64,000 nucleotides of DNA from Physcomitrium patens. Taxonomy: Eukaryota > Streptophyta > Bryopsida > Funariales > Funariaceae. The translations under genes and the position numbers were made by a program. The stretch covers positions 5,822,052-5,886,051 of the forward strand of contig NC_037258.1 in assembly GCF_000002425.4 (NCBI RefSeq), given 5' to 3'. This document shows, piece by piece, positions 49,364-60,324 of this stretch. The notes under the pieces were generated by a model. That model worked only from the letters and a program-made list of their open reading frames with translations, searched no databases and was not told where the DNA came from. The first letter of the stretch is position 1, and every line of letters starts with the position of its first letter.

Positions 49364-52300
49364 TTATATATATGTATGTATATATATATATATATATATA
49401 GATAGATATATATAATGTTACAGCGTTTTAATTTATAATCTCAGGTTACAAAGTATTTTCTTTTCATACCAATGACAAATTTTCTCGAGATTAAAAATAC
49501 ATTTTACTCATGTGTATGCCACTAAACAAGTAATATTATTTTACTGAGCCAAAAAATATCTTTAGTGGTATCACTGCTTTGCCACTTACAGACATCAAAG
49601 CAAAAGAAAAGTCTTGCAATTTTTTTGGAAGTTACTTTGAGGATTACTATTATTAGAATAAATGAGTTATTATACTTATAAATTAGTATAGTTTTAAAAT
49701 GACAACAAACAATGAATCATAGTATTAAGAATGTAAGTTTACTTTGAATATAAATATGATATCAATAAAATTATATTTGAAATCAAAATTTTAATTATCA
49801 AAAAAAAAAAAAAACTTAAACTTATTTTACACATACATCAGATCTGTACATACAATATTTATTTTTTCATCCTTCAACCTACATCCTACATCCTAATAGA
49901 TTATAATTTTGAACACAACTGAGTAGTTGTTAAAGACTAGAGTTGAAATTTACATTCATTTCCAATATTGTATGCAGTACAAAATCATGTTTTTTGTATT
50001 TAATATGTTTATTATTATTTTATTGTTAAGTGGTCAAAATATCATCCCTCTTTACTATTGTCAATGTTTGTTTATTAGGCTGCAAGACACTCACATGTAA
50101 GAATGTACTTTTCTCATCTTATATTTATTAAGATTTATCCTAAATATTAAAGGTATAAAACTAACTTGCATGTAATTTATTCTTATTCGTCATTATCAAA
50201 TAGTTCAAATTAATATATATATATATATATATATAGGAATTTTTAACTTGTATAAAAAAATTAAATTACATTTTATAATTAATTTTAATCTTGTAATATT
50301 TTTCCATAGTGTTAAAACCAACATCTTTAATATTTTGAAAATTTTCAAGTTTGAAAATGTTGTTTGTTTTGCTTTATATTCAACTCTTGGACTTCTATCT
50401 TAATTAATTTGCATTTGATATTTTATTATTTAATTTTAAATATTAATCTATTATCATAGCTTTTATATTTTTAGAATAAGATAAGTCTTGCGTGCATTTT
50501 AAAAAACTCAAAGTCTACAATTTGAAAATATATAGTCTGTGTGGCAGAAAAAGTGAGTATGTCTTTTATTTAAAGAATCCTTTTGTAAACTTGCAAGATT
50601 AAATTGATGAAACTGTTCAAAATCATATTACTTATTGTTGAACTATCAAAATTGGTTACAATGTAATTTATGTGTCTTAATATCTCAGGATGTTAAAGTA
50701 AAGTACATATATTTCACACACAAGTCTCAAAAAAGGAATTATACAAAATATTAATTGTGGTTTTTGAAATGAATTAAAATAAATCATTGTAATAGGGAAA
50801 GAAACCAAATGATGTAAAAGAATAAAAGAATAAAAGAATAAAAAATAAAAACAACCAAAAGTTCCACAAAAATTCAAAGAATAGATGATATTATATTTAT
50901 CTTTTCAATATTGTAATATAAATTTCCAAAAATATAAAATATTATATGTAAAAGGCATAATATATGCATATTTTATATTAAGAAAAAAAAATGTGTGCAT
51001 TATTTTGGCCAAATCAAAGTTGGTTAAATACATTTATAATTTTTTTATAAAAAAAACTTTTATAGAAGAATTTTTTGTGATTAAATTATTTTAAAAAAAT
51101 TTAATTTGTATTATACTAAATTAAATAAGAAATATTCTTTAAAATTATAGTCACTAACTGAAACCAAGCAAAACCATAGTAATGTGCTCTTCCAAGAATA
51201 AACCACATAAAATTTATAATAATAATAACAGTAATAATAAATTTCTATAAAAAGAAATAATTGCACCATTAGAATATGACAATTAAGAAAGATAGGGGCC
51301 AAGAAAAATCGAACCTTACATTAGAACTTAGAGGGATGATTACCACATTTTTATTTTTATTCAACTAAGGAACTTGGTTTCTTTTATGTATTAATTATTT
51401 TTTGTTACATGCCTTCTTGCTCAATTTAAGAGCCTAGAACTTAAGAGGCTATAATTTATGACCTATGGACTAAGAAACTTCAAGGGATCCATAGCTTGAG
51501 AAAAACAAAGAAGAAAGACGGTGAAGGAGAAGAACAGAGGACTTAGTTAAAACAAATGCACAATGGTTAAATTTTACAAAAAAGTTGAGGCCATTTGCAC
51601 CACCAAGATTGAATCTACAAACCTCATGGTTGTAGAAAAAAAAATCTTATGACCAACTACTGTAGTTTTTGCAACTAATGCATTTATATAATAAAGAAGC
51701 TCAGTTACAAGACAAACATACAAAGCAGCCTTTTCATTAGCCAAAATAAAATAATAATAAAAAAAATAGTTAACCAACAAAAAGACCTCCAGTTTACTAT
51801 ATGTAAACAACTTTTTTTTGTGGCCAACAACATAGGTTTCAACTAATTACTTATAAAACTTAAAACTATTTATTGTTTTTTTTTATTGTAATTTTTCTTT
51901 CTTTTTAGTATATGTCTAACCTATTATCCACCCACTTCTTTGAATTTGGGCTTAATTCTTCCTTCAATGATTACCCATTATGCTGTATTTGTTTGGAATT
52001 CCATTGAAGCAGTAATTTTTATTTAATATAGAAAAATAGGTGAATTCATTATTTATTTTCATATATATATATATATATATGATTTTTTAAAAAAGTAAAT
52101 ATTGGAGAAATGAATATAAATTTAGTCAATAGAACATCTAGAATGGTGATATTTTTATAAGCTGTTTATTACTTGCATTGATGAGTGTCAAAGTAGAAGA
52201 AAAATTTATTAAATTTTCAGTCTCCTTCCAACAGATTGGACCTCTAATGTTGTACTTTTTGATAATTTAAAATTTTCCAAACATTGAAGTTCTAAAATTA

Positions 52301-53114
52301 ACCAATGCTACTTCAAAAATGAAAAGCCTAAATTGCTTTAAAGAATTACTTTCACTTCTACTCAAAGATTATTTGACTTTATTCTCAAATAAAATCACTT
52401 TGATGTTTGAATTTCACATGCTTTAATGCTTACTGTTCATTTGGTTGTAGACAACTTTGTCATATTTCTGTATTAATGGCATATTTATTCATCCTCCCAA
52501 TTAATTGGATGCATTAAAGATAACTTTCAATATCAATGATTATGTCATGCTATATTGTGGTGACTAATCTCCTTCAACCAAGATAAAAGTCTAATAATTT
52601 AGTTGTAAACATATTGTTTATATTTCACATCTCTGCGTGATTTATAATGCATTCTCATACATGTATTTTCCTTAAATTTGGAATAGAAAGTAAATTAAAA
52701 ATAACTAAACAAGATTATTGATATGTTGTTGATCCTTAATTGTTTTAAAATAATTGTTACAATGTAGCATGCCTTCAATAAGGATGGATTTAAAATGCAG
52801 ACCACTCTTTAGGCTTGGCTATGCTATAGTTACCAAGTTGTCAACAACTAGTCTTAGTCGACCTCTACTTTGTAGTTGATGTGGTCTATTTGGATCTTAC
52901 AAGCTTGTATTTGATATTCTTTATTCATGTAAAACTCACATTCCAAATGCTCATCTAATCCACCTTTCAAATACAAGTTTGAGTGATTGTTGCTTCTTAG
53001 AGGTTTGCAATAGTACATAGTATTGTCATGACTGATTGTTGACAATGGTATTGTAGCAATTATTTAGATTTATTTACTTTGAACACCTCATTCATAACAT
53101 CAAATTTTAAGAAA
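49364..53114. other. AT-rich intergenic DNA
   Basis: 3.7 kb of AT-rich sequence with TA runs (about 49376-49402, 50214-50235, 52062-52081) and a GAATAAAA repeat near 50818-50842. Short frames (50677-50877, 51111-51302, 51574-51810) are low-complexity and not supported. No LTR or gene signature was seen. Confidence 0.5.
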
Positions 53115-54846
53115 ATGCAACATCTAATAACGGAAAAAGTTTTGGCATTAACTATCTTGAAATTAGTAATAGAAAAACTTCTATTGAAGTTGGTGAAAGA
53201 GGTGGCACTTTTAGTATGGAACTACAACAAGCTTGTAAAGGAGTTGTAGACAATGTTGATATCTCTTAAGCCAACAGTGGATAGCATCAATATGTCTACT
53301 GTTAATCATATGATAGAAGATTGATTAGAAGGTTTGCACATAAGGTTAGACTACTTCAAGTACTTGTTGCAAGACATGAACAAAAATTATTTATTTATTT
53401 CTCAACTTAAAAATTCCAAAAAATTGGTGAATAAAATGAAGCTGCTAAGTAATATTTTGTGATAAGCTTTAGCTATGGACTTGCTAAAGTTTATTACAAC
53501 TTTAATAAATATGATTGAAATGCATAAGAAAAACAAAGAACAACATAAGGGGCTATGCTCTTAGATTGAGGAATTCTTGAAGTTGACTTATTCTAGCAAA
53601 CTAGCACTTGTGAAGTCTCAATTTAGATACATCAACTCAAAAAATATAATGGTTATAATATCATGTATCACAAGTGAAGGAAAAGCCATCCACTTGACTT
53701 CTACACATGCTAGAGCTTTGCTAAAAGCCTCCACCTCCATTAACATGCTGTGTGGCATGAATAATAAGATGGTCTTTGGAAGAGATGAAAATATATAAGA
53801 AACAAAGAAGCTATTATTAGATCAAAATATACATATGTTAGGAATTTGGGCATTAAGCAAGGCTGAGAAGATACTTGGGATTTAGCAAATCTTCAATGAT
53901 GATGTCATTTGAGTGTACTTTATATAAGGTTTTTTTTTGGTTTGTTATTGGTAGAGACCTGTCACTGGAGAGCCTCTTCTTTAATTTGAGATTGAAGATC
54001 ATTAATTACTTATAGGTTTGTCAAAACATATCTATGGAAGATTTTAGAACACAACTACGTAATGGATTTAAGAATAAGAAGAACATGTTGGTTGTCCTCG
54101 ATCATGTCTAAAAGAAAGTATGCTATGTTTGGTAGCATCTATGATTTTTTTTTAGAGTAGGGTACAAAATCCTTGTCACTACTTACATAAAAGAGGTGTT
54201 GGACAAAAATCATATAATAAAATTTGCAGTCTCATTATTAAATGAAGAAAATAATTAGAAATTGTTCCACTAACAAGTATTTTGAGGAACTAATCATTTT
54301 TCCTTGGAATTAAAAAAAACTAATCAAAGACATGATGGATAAATGTATTGAGCTTTTGTTGATGGTCTAAGTAATTAGCAGTGTATTTGCAAGGAAGTTG
54401 ATTGCAGCTTTTAAGATTTATCTTTGTAGAAGCTAAGTAATTTGGATGATTTAGACAAGGATCATAAAATATTGTTGCATAATCAAATAAAACTTATATT
54501 TGATGAATTTGAAAGTATCAATTAAAGGTTGAAGATTTTTTTTTAATACTTTGCTATATTTTTAGAAGATTTCTAAGTTGAGGTATAGAAGGATTTATTG
54601 CTATTATAAAAAGGGAAAGAAATTGCAAGCTACAAGTCTAAATATAATTCAAAACTAGAAGTATGTGAATTGATGGATGTTCTGATCTTCTGCTTATTAA
54701 TTGAGCTCAAAAGTAATGAAAGTGGTGAGTTATATTATATGGTGTACAATATTCTTTGAAACATGGTAATCCATATCATAGAGGTATATTGTGATTGGTG
54801 TCGACTTCTTATTCACTTATCTTTTAGTTTGATTGACCTTATCAAA

Positions 54847-55294
54847 TGTCACATACATATTTATTTTAATAATTACTTAGATAATATGAATAGATAGAAG
54901 TACATAAAAGTAGATTAATTTCATAATATCTTTTAGAATAGCTTTTTAGAAGCTTTATAGATACAATTCCACCTTTAAACATATGTATGGATGATTGATA
55001 GATTAGAAACTTGGCTAATAACATAGCCACATATTGCATGAATTGATAGCTTATACTACAAGTTAATGATGTATCATACATATAAAAAACTTGTCTTGTA
55101 AGTTAAGACATGTGTCTTACAAATTACACATGTATTGGAAGTCTTATAGAACATTACCATATAGCTTTTATATAGATATTATATATAGAAATAAGAATGA
55201 AGCTTTCTTCACTTTTGTCAATTCATTTTTTTCCTTCTAATGTAGTTTGAAGAGTCTCTAATTTTCTTATCTTTTGGCAATATCCATTTTAATT

Positions 55295-55334
<40 letters not shown>

Positions 55335-55393
55335 TCTTAATTTGAAAATAATTCACTTGTTTATTTATCTTTATGAAGTTCTTGTCCTTCATA
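54847..55393 (+). repeat. solo LTR (copy H) of the element A family
   Basis: Single LTR of 547 bp, start TGTCACATACATATT, end degenerate (TTGTCCTTCATA), with a TATATATAG promoter block near 55180. Flanks TCAAA (54842-54846) and TCAAG (55394-55398) look like a target duplication with one change. A lone LTR with flanking duplication is the usual product of LTR-LTR recombination. It lies inside the NLR pseudogene. Confidence 0.75.
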
Positions 55394-55642
55394 TCAAGTT
55401 ATAAATTTTATATATTAATGGAAGTAAACATTTATTCAAAATTTATCTTTTAGTAAGACTTTTCAAAATGTTTAAAGAAAAATTAGCAATGTAGAACTTT
55501 ATCACCTTAGTAGACTTTGAACATTTAAGTATCTCTTGTTATTTGCTTGAATTAGTGCCTATATAAGTTGAGTTATTGATTGCATTGAAGAAGCTCTAAA
55601 TGTTGAAGTTAGAAGAAAGTGTCACGGACACAAAATACAGAC

Positions 55643-56087
55643 AAACGAACATGCTCCTCATGCTCTTCCTCGTTTTTAGAGAATATTAGAATATTGTCCA
55701 AGTAGATGACAACAAAATCGTCGAGGTGTTCTCGAAAGATGTCATTCATCATATGTTGGAAAACCGCTGGAGCATTGGTAAGACCAAAAGGCATGACATT
55801 ATATTCGAAATGACCATACCTTGTACGGAATGCTGTCTTCCACTCATCTCCTTCCTTGATTCGTACGAGATTATAAGCTCCCCTTAGATCAATTTTTGTA
55901 AAGATCTTCGCACGTCCAAGTTGTTCTAAGAGACTAGAAATCAAGGGTAATGGGTAACGATTTTTCTTTGTTACCTTGTTGAGGCCTCGATAGTCCACAC
56001 ACATCCGTAATGATCCATCTTTCTTCTTCACAAATAAGATGGGTGCTCCAGCTGATGATTTTGAATGACGAATGAAGTTCTTGGCTA
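55643..56087 (-). pseudogene. RT segment of family B (inverted)
   Basis: Minus-strand RT piece from the [10 protein letters not shown] region through [21 protein letters not shown] and [11 protein letters not shown]. The catalytic motif reads YLDN where element A has YLDD. It ends after EEHEEHVR, where it joins a short stub of LTR end. At its other end it abuts the RNase H region in opposite orientation at about 56088. Confidence 0.85.
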
Positions 56088-57841
56088 GAGTGGATTCTTT
56101 CGAAGAATGGCGTCACTTTCTTGAAGGAGCTGCACATCCAGTAACCGTATATACGGATCACAAGAATTTGGAGTATTTCATGACGGCTCGAGTTTTAAAT
56201 CGGCGTCAAGCTCGATGGAATATGTCGCTATCTAGATTCGATTTTGTTATCACTTATCGACCTGGAAGGCAGCAAGGACTATCCGATGCTTTATCAAGGA
56301 GATCGTATCTTGCACCAAAGGCTGGAGAAGCAGCGTTTGATCAACAATGTACAACGTTATTGAAGCCAGAGAGATTTCAACTTTGTGCTACTATTGTATC
56401 ATTTGATGCTGACTTCCTAAACCAGGTACGTGCTATGACCATTAAAGATTCAGTAGCCATTGATATCAAGCAATGTACCAATGACGACAAGTTCAAGGTG
56501 GAGGGAGATCTTTTATATTTTGAAGAGCGATTGTACATTCCAAAAGGACTAGCACGACTCCGAGTTCTTCAATCTTGCCATGATTTTCCAACTGCGGGAC
56601 ATTTTGGATTCAACAAAACCTTGGAGCTTATTTCACGAGATTTTTGGTGGCCCCAAATGTGGAAGGATGTGAAAGATTTTGTCCTCTCTTGTGACATCTG
56701 TTCAAGATCTAAGAATCCTCAGCATCGCCTTTATGGACTTCTACAGCCATTGCCAATTCCACGTCGACCATGGTCTTCAATTTCTATGGACTTCATCACG
56801 GACTTGCCATCATCAAACTCATTTGACAGCATCTTTGTCATGGTAGATCGGCTTACGAAGATGACACACTTTGTTCCTTGTAAGAAGACATCATCCAGTG
56901 AAGTCACAGCAAGACTCTTTCTCGATAATGTGTATCGATATCATGGACTACCAGATGATATTATATCAGATCGAGGTACCCAGTTTGTGTCAAAGTTTTG
57001 GAGATCTCTCTTTGGAATATTGAAGGTGGATATCAAGCTTTCTTCAGCTTTTCATCCTCAAACTGATGGCCAAACGGAACGGGTGAACCAAGTCTTGGAG
57101 CAGTACTTACGATGCAGTATGAACTATCAGCAAGACGATTGGACTGCATATCTACCACTAGTCGAGTTTGCATATAATAACACCCTCCATGCGTCGACTC
57201 AACAAACACCATTCTTTTCCAACTATGGGTATCATCTGAAGCTTGATTTATTGAGTCCGTCAACAAATAACAATCCAGCAGCTAAAGGATTTGCGAAGCA
57301 ACTATCAGAGCTTCAAACTATATTGAAGCTTCAATTACAATCCGCTCAAGAATCCTATAAGACGTCTGCAGATAGATTTCGGAATCCAGCACCTACTTTC
57401 AAAGTTGGAGACAAAGCCTGGCTTCTTCGACAAAATATCAAGACCAAGCGACCATGTGATAAGTTGGACTATCGAAGATTGGGACCATTTATCATCTAGA
57501 AGCAAATTAATCCAGTGGCATACCGGCTAGAGTTACCGGCTTCTATGAAGGTACATCCAGTCTTTCATGTTTCTCTGTTGGAACCTTATCGAGAGTCATC
57601 TTTTCCTGGAAGAGTGCAATGTCCGCCACCTAGTATTGAAATCGAGAACCACAAAGAATACGAGGTTGAAAAGGTATTGGATTCACGGCGAAGGTGGAGA
57701 AAGTTAGAATATCTTGTCCATTGGTGCGGCTATGACATTAATGAGTGAACGTGGGAGCCAGCTGAAAATCTTGCGAATGCGCCACAAAAGGTACAGGAGT
57801 TTCATCAACGACATCCCGATAAACCTAAATCAATTCGATGA
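56088..57841 (+). pseudogene. RNase H-integrase-chromodomain segment of family B
   Basis: Open from the junction through [14 protein letters not shown] (RNase H region), the integrase zinc site (HDFPTAGHFGFNKT...SCDICSRSK), SMDFITDLP, ISDRGTQFVS and the QTERVN metal site. A TAG at 57497-57499 interrupts the integrase tail and a TGA at 57746-57748 falls in the chromodomain ([10 protein letters not shown], then TWEP). The frame would end at the TGA at 57839. Each stop is one base from the residue found in element A. Without its RT/gag partners this segment is inactive. Confidence 0.88.
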
Positions 57842-57957
57842 TAGCTTCTTTCTGAAGCTTGTTCTCCCAACAATATAAGAAAAGGGGAGAGCACTAGCAA
57901 AATTCATAGTTGATGTAGTTATTTTCTCCAAGATAGATCGTAGTTTGGTCTTTTGAT

Positions 57958-58311
57958 ATGGATAGCCAAGAGATAGATACTATGCTAGTCAGAGTATCGC
58001 AACCGAGTAGCTCACGAAGGCGACCCCAAGATGAAGAACTATACGTACCACGACGACGACGGAGGATACCGAGTAACCGATCACTGGTGATCGTATTTGA
58101 AATCGAGCCTACTTACAATAGTCAACCAGAAGGCGTGTTTGCAGGACAATTTCACAATGAAGACACGGAAGTTCATGCTTAGTTAGAAGTCGAAGGCGTG
58201 GGCCACTACCGTTAGCTTCAAGGGTCAATGAACCACTTGCCTCGTGAACAACAGTTGGAGTTCATAGCAGAAGTTATGCGACAGATCTTCATTTTCTTGC
58301 GTTGGTACTGA
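57958..58311 (+). pseudogene. orf3 of family B
   Basis: ATG at 57958 (MDSQEIDTMLVRVSQPSSSR), 74 open codons, TAG, ten codons, another TAG, then a final part to TGA at 58309. Both internal TAGs align with Trp codons of element A orf3, consistent with TGG to TAG decay. Shared features are SQPS followed by an Arg-rich stretch, a central I-E segment, GHYR, REQ and an Ile/Phe-rich C-terminus. Unlike A, there is no stop after SQPS. No known domain. Confidence 0.6.
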
Positions 58312-58340
58312 TCAACAACATTGCTTCTCGGAGACCTCGA

Positions 58341-58358
58341 AGCTAAAGGAGGGGGTGA
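58341..58358 (+). promoter_or_regulatory. polypurine tract of family B
   Basis: AGCTAAAGGAGGGGGTGA lies directly before the LTR start TGTTAGGG, the expected position for the plus-strand primer. Confidence 0.75.
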
Positions 58359-58378
58359 TGTTAGGGACATATTCCTTA

Positions 58379-58660
58379 GAACTTTCTAGAGAGAAGTTTC
58401 TAGAACCTTCTAGAAAACAAGCCTCTGGAACCTTCTAGAAGAGAAGCCTCTGGAACCTTTTAGAGAGAAGTTTCTAGAAGCTTCTAGAAAGGAAGTCTCT
58501 GGAACCTTCTAGAAGAGAAGTTTCTAGAAGCTTCTAGAAAGGAATCCCCTAGAACTTTCTAGAAGCTTCCTAGTTAATAGAAGTAGCTCGAGAAGTTTCT
58601 AAAACCTTCTAGAAAGGAAGTCTCTGGAACCTTCTAGAAGCTTCCTAGTTAATAAAAATA
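58379..58660 (+). promoter_or_regulatory. heat-shock-element array in the family B LTR
   Basis: Alternating GAA and TTC triplets separated by two bases, the recognition pattern of heat-shock factor trimers. One run of five consecutive units in perfect 5-bp register is at 58393-58415, and similar runs recur near 58468 and 58518. About eleven TTCTAGAA cores occur upstream of the TATA box at 58686. By analogy with heat-activated plant LTR elements such as Arabidopsis ONSEN, this predicts heat-inducible transcription. The binding itself is inferred. Confidence 0.6.
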
Positions 58661-58685
58661 GCTCGAGAAGCTTCCTAAGTAGGCG

Positions 58686-58693
58686 TATATATA
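58686..58693 (+). promoter_or_regulatory. TATA box of the family B LTR
   Basis: TATATATA followed by GGGAACGC, just downstream of the heat-shock-element array and about 160 bp before the LTR end. Confidence 0.6.
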
Positions 58694-58855
58694 GGGAACG
58701 CGGCTGAAGAGTTCTTCAGTCTCGACAACACATCTCTTGGAGTTCTAGCTCACCTATCTGGTGTTGTTCTTGTACTCATCTGTTTAATCTAGTTCTGCCA
58801 CTTCTTCTTGAACTTCTTGTTAGATTTCAAGTCTGTATTTTGTGTCCGTGACAGT

Positions 58856-59225
58856 TTGTCGAGACTGAAGAACTCTTCAGCCTCGATCCCTATATATACT
58901 CCTACTTAGGAAGCTTCTCGAGCTACTTCTATTAACTAGGAAGCTTCTAGAAGGTTCCAGAGACTTCCTTTCTAGAAGGTTCTAGAAACTTCTCGAGCTA
59001 CTTCTATTAACTACGAAGCTTCTAGAAAGTTCCAGAGGATTCCTTTTTAGAAGCTTCTAGAAACTTCTCTTCTGGAAGGTTCCAGAGACTTCTTTTCTAG
59101 AAGCTTCTAGAAACTTCTCTCTAAAAGGTTCCAGAGGCTTCTCTTCTAAAAGGTTCTAGAAGCTTGTTTTCTAAAAGGTTCTAGAAACTTCTCTCTAGAA
59201 AGTTCTAAGGAATATGTTCCTAACA
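58856..59225 (-). repeat. truncated inverted LTR of family B
   Basis: Reverse-complement copy of about the first 370 bp of the LTR (TTGTCGAGACTG...to ATGTTCCTAACA). It sits almost head-on against 58359-58853 with only a few bases between the LTR end and the arm. It lacks R-U5. With its partner it forms a near-perfect long inverted repeat. Confidence 0.88.
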
Positions 59226-59794
59226 GAAAGAGTTTTGCAACTTATAGAATTTTTAGATTTAAGAAGTGATGATTAGGAGTACTTAGAATGCTTGAAGCTT
59301 TCATATTAGGAATTGGTTTTTCTACTAGACTACTTGTATTTTCTCTCATGTTTATAAGACTTTATTATAGCATGTTCAATGTTGGTTTTACTTCCATATC
59401 TAGATCATCTTTTAAATTTGATCAATTTGAACATTTGAAATTATTTTATTTTGGAGACTTAACCAATTTCTTTTGATAAAAAATATGAATTTTTAGCTCT
59501 CATGAAATTAAAGTTATATAGAAGTGTAAGACTAACATTTTAGCTAAAGTTGAAAGATAATACAATGACATGTCTTAAATATATTAATTTACTAAGAATA
59601 AAGAAATTTGATGTTCTTTTATAGTTACTTGCAAAATTAAAGAATTTAAAAACTTTTAAATCTATATAATTGAAATAACCTTAAGAATTTGAAGCATAAA
59701 TATTTAAGATTTGTAAGCTTCTGTAATCTTATAGAATTTTGTGTACAATATTAAAGATCTTTCTTCAAACTATCAAATAGCCTTGTTTTTTTAC

Positions 59795-60324
59795 TATCAC
59801 TAACATACATACTTACCCTAATATTTATTTATATGATTAAATAAAAATTTATAAAAATAAATTTATTTCATAATCATTTCTACAAAATATTCTTAGAAGC
59901 TTTATAGATGCTACTTTGACTTCACATGTGTTTGTAGTTAATTGGTAGGTTAGAAATTTGCTCAAGAAATTAATCACTTATTGATAGTTTATAGAACAAG
60001 TTAATTATGTGGTGTACATATAAAAAAATTACCTTACAAGTTAAGATATATATCTTGCAAAGTCAACATGTTTTCGAGGCCCTATAAAACATGGCTACTT
60101 AGCTTTTAATTAAGAGTATATATAGAAGCAAGAGTAAAGCCTCCTTCATTCTTGTCAATGCCTTTTTAATCTTTAGTCTTATTTTCAAGACTTTCTAGTA
60201 TTTTTGTCTTTGATAATAGCTAATTTAGTTTAATATTATATTATCTTTTAATGATTATTTTATCTTTTTAAATAACACAAGAGTAACTTGATTTTTAAAT
60301 TCTTCAAGATTCATGTCTTTGACA
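59795..60324 (+). repeat. 5' LTR of copy F
   Basis: About 530 bp, start decayed to TATCACTAACATACAT, end TTTGACA at 60324. It keeps the GTATATATAGAAGCAAGAG promoter block near 60115. Confidence 0.72.

Larger units (their letters stand above)
58359..58853 (+). repeat. complete LTR of family B
   Basis: 495 bp, TGTTAGGG...CGTGACA. The first 300 bp are dominated by GAA/TTC modules, including about eleven perfect TTCTAGAA palindromes. A TATA box (58686-58693) follows. The last 127 bp (R-U5) have no counterpart in the neighbouring inverted copy. Confidence 0.88.
55620..59225 (-). mobile_element. rearranged chromovirus of a second family (B)
   Basis: Bounded by GAAAG direct repeats (55615-55619 and 59226-59230), so it inserted as one unit. 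Both outer ends read as LTR termini in minus orientation: TGTTAGGAACAT at 59225 and, at the left, only about 23 bp of LTR end (TGTCACGGACAC... at 55620). The contents are scrambled. 55643-56087 is an RT segment on the minus strand. 56088-58311 is RNase H, integrase, chromodomain and orf3 on the plus strand. 58359-58853 is a whole plus-strand LTR, followed by a truncated inverted LTR (58856-59225). gag, protease and parts of RT and RNase H are absent. Pol similarity to element A is high, but the LTR is unrelated in sequence. Confidence 0.85.
53115..59760 (+). pseudogene. RPW8-type NLR (CCR-NB-ARC-LRR) pseudogene, split by two retroelements
   Basis: NLR relic read on the plus strand with many stops. 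53115-53460 resembles an RPW8/CCR domain (start MQHLITEKVLAL, then ISLKPTVDSINMSTVN). NB-ARC signatures follow in order: kinase 2 as NMLVVLDHV (54082-54108), RNBS-B as GYKILVTTY (about 54160), an LNEENN..LF segment (about 54230) and RNBS-D as YFAIFLEDF (54549-54575). An MHD-like segment YYMVYNILxNM is near 54735. Leucine-rich repeats continue at 55400-55619 and 59226-59760 (LIEFLDLRS, EYLECLKLS). A solo LTR (54847-55393) and element B (55620-59225) interrupt it. Such receptors trigger cell death on pathogen detection. The P-loop is not recognisable, and the gene is dead. Confidence 0.65.

Noticed and set aside
56072..57499. Single 475-codon protein across the inverted junction
   Set aside because: The first few codons come from the reverse strand of RT. 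The open run across 56088 is accidental, and the true pol segment begins at the junction.
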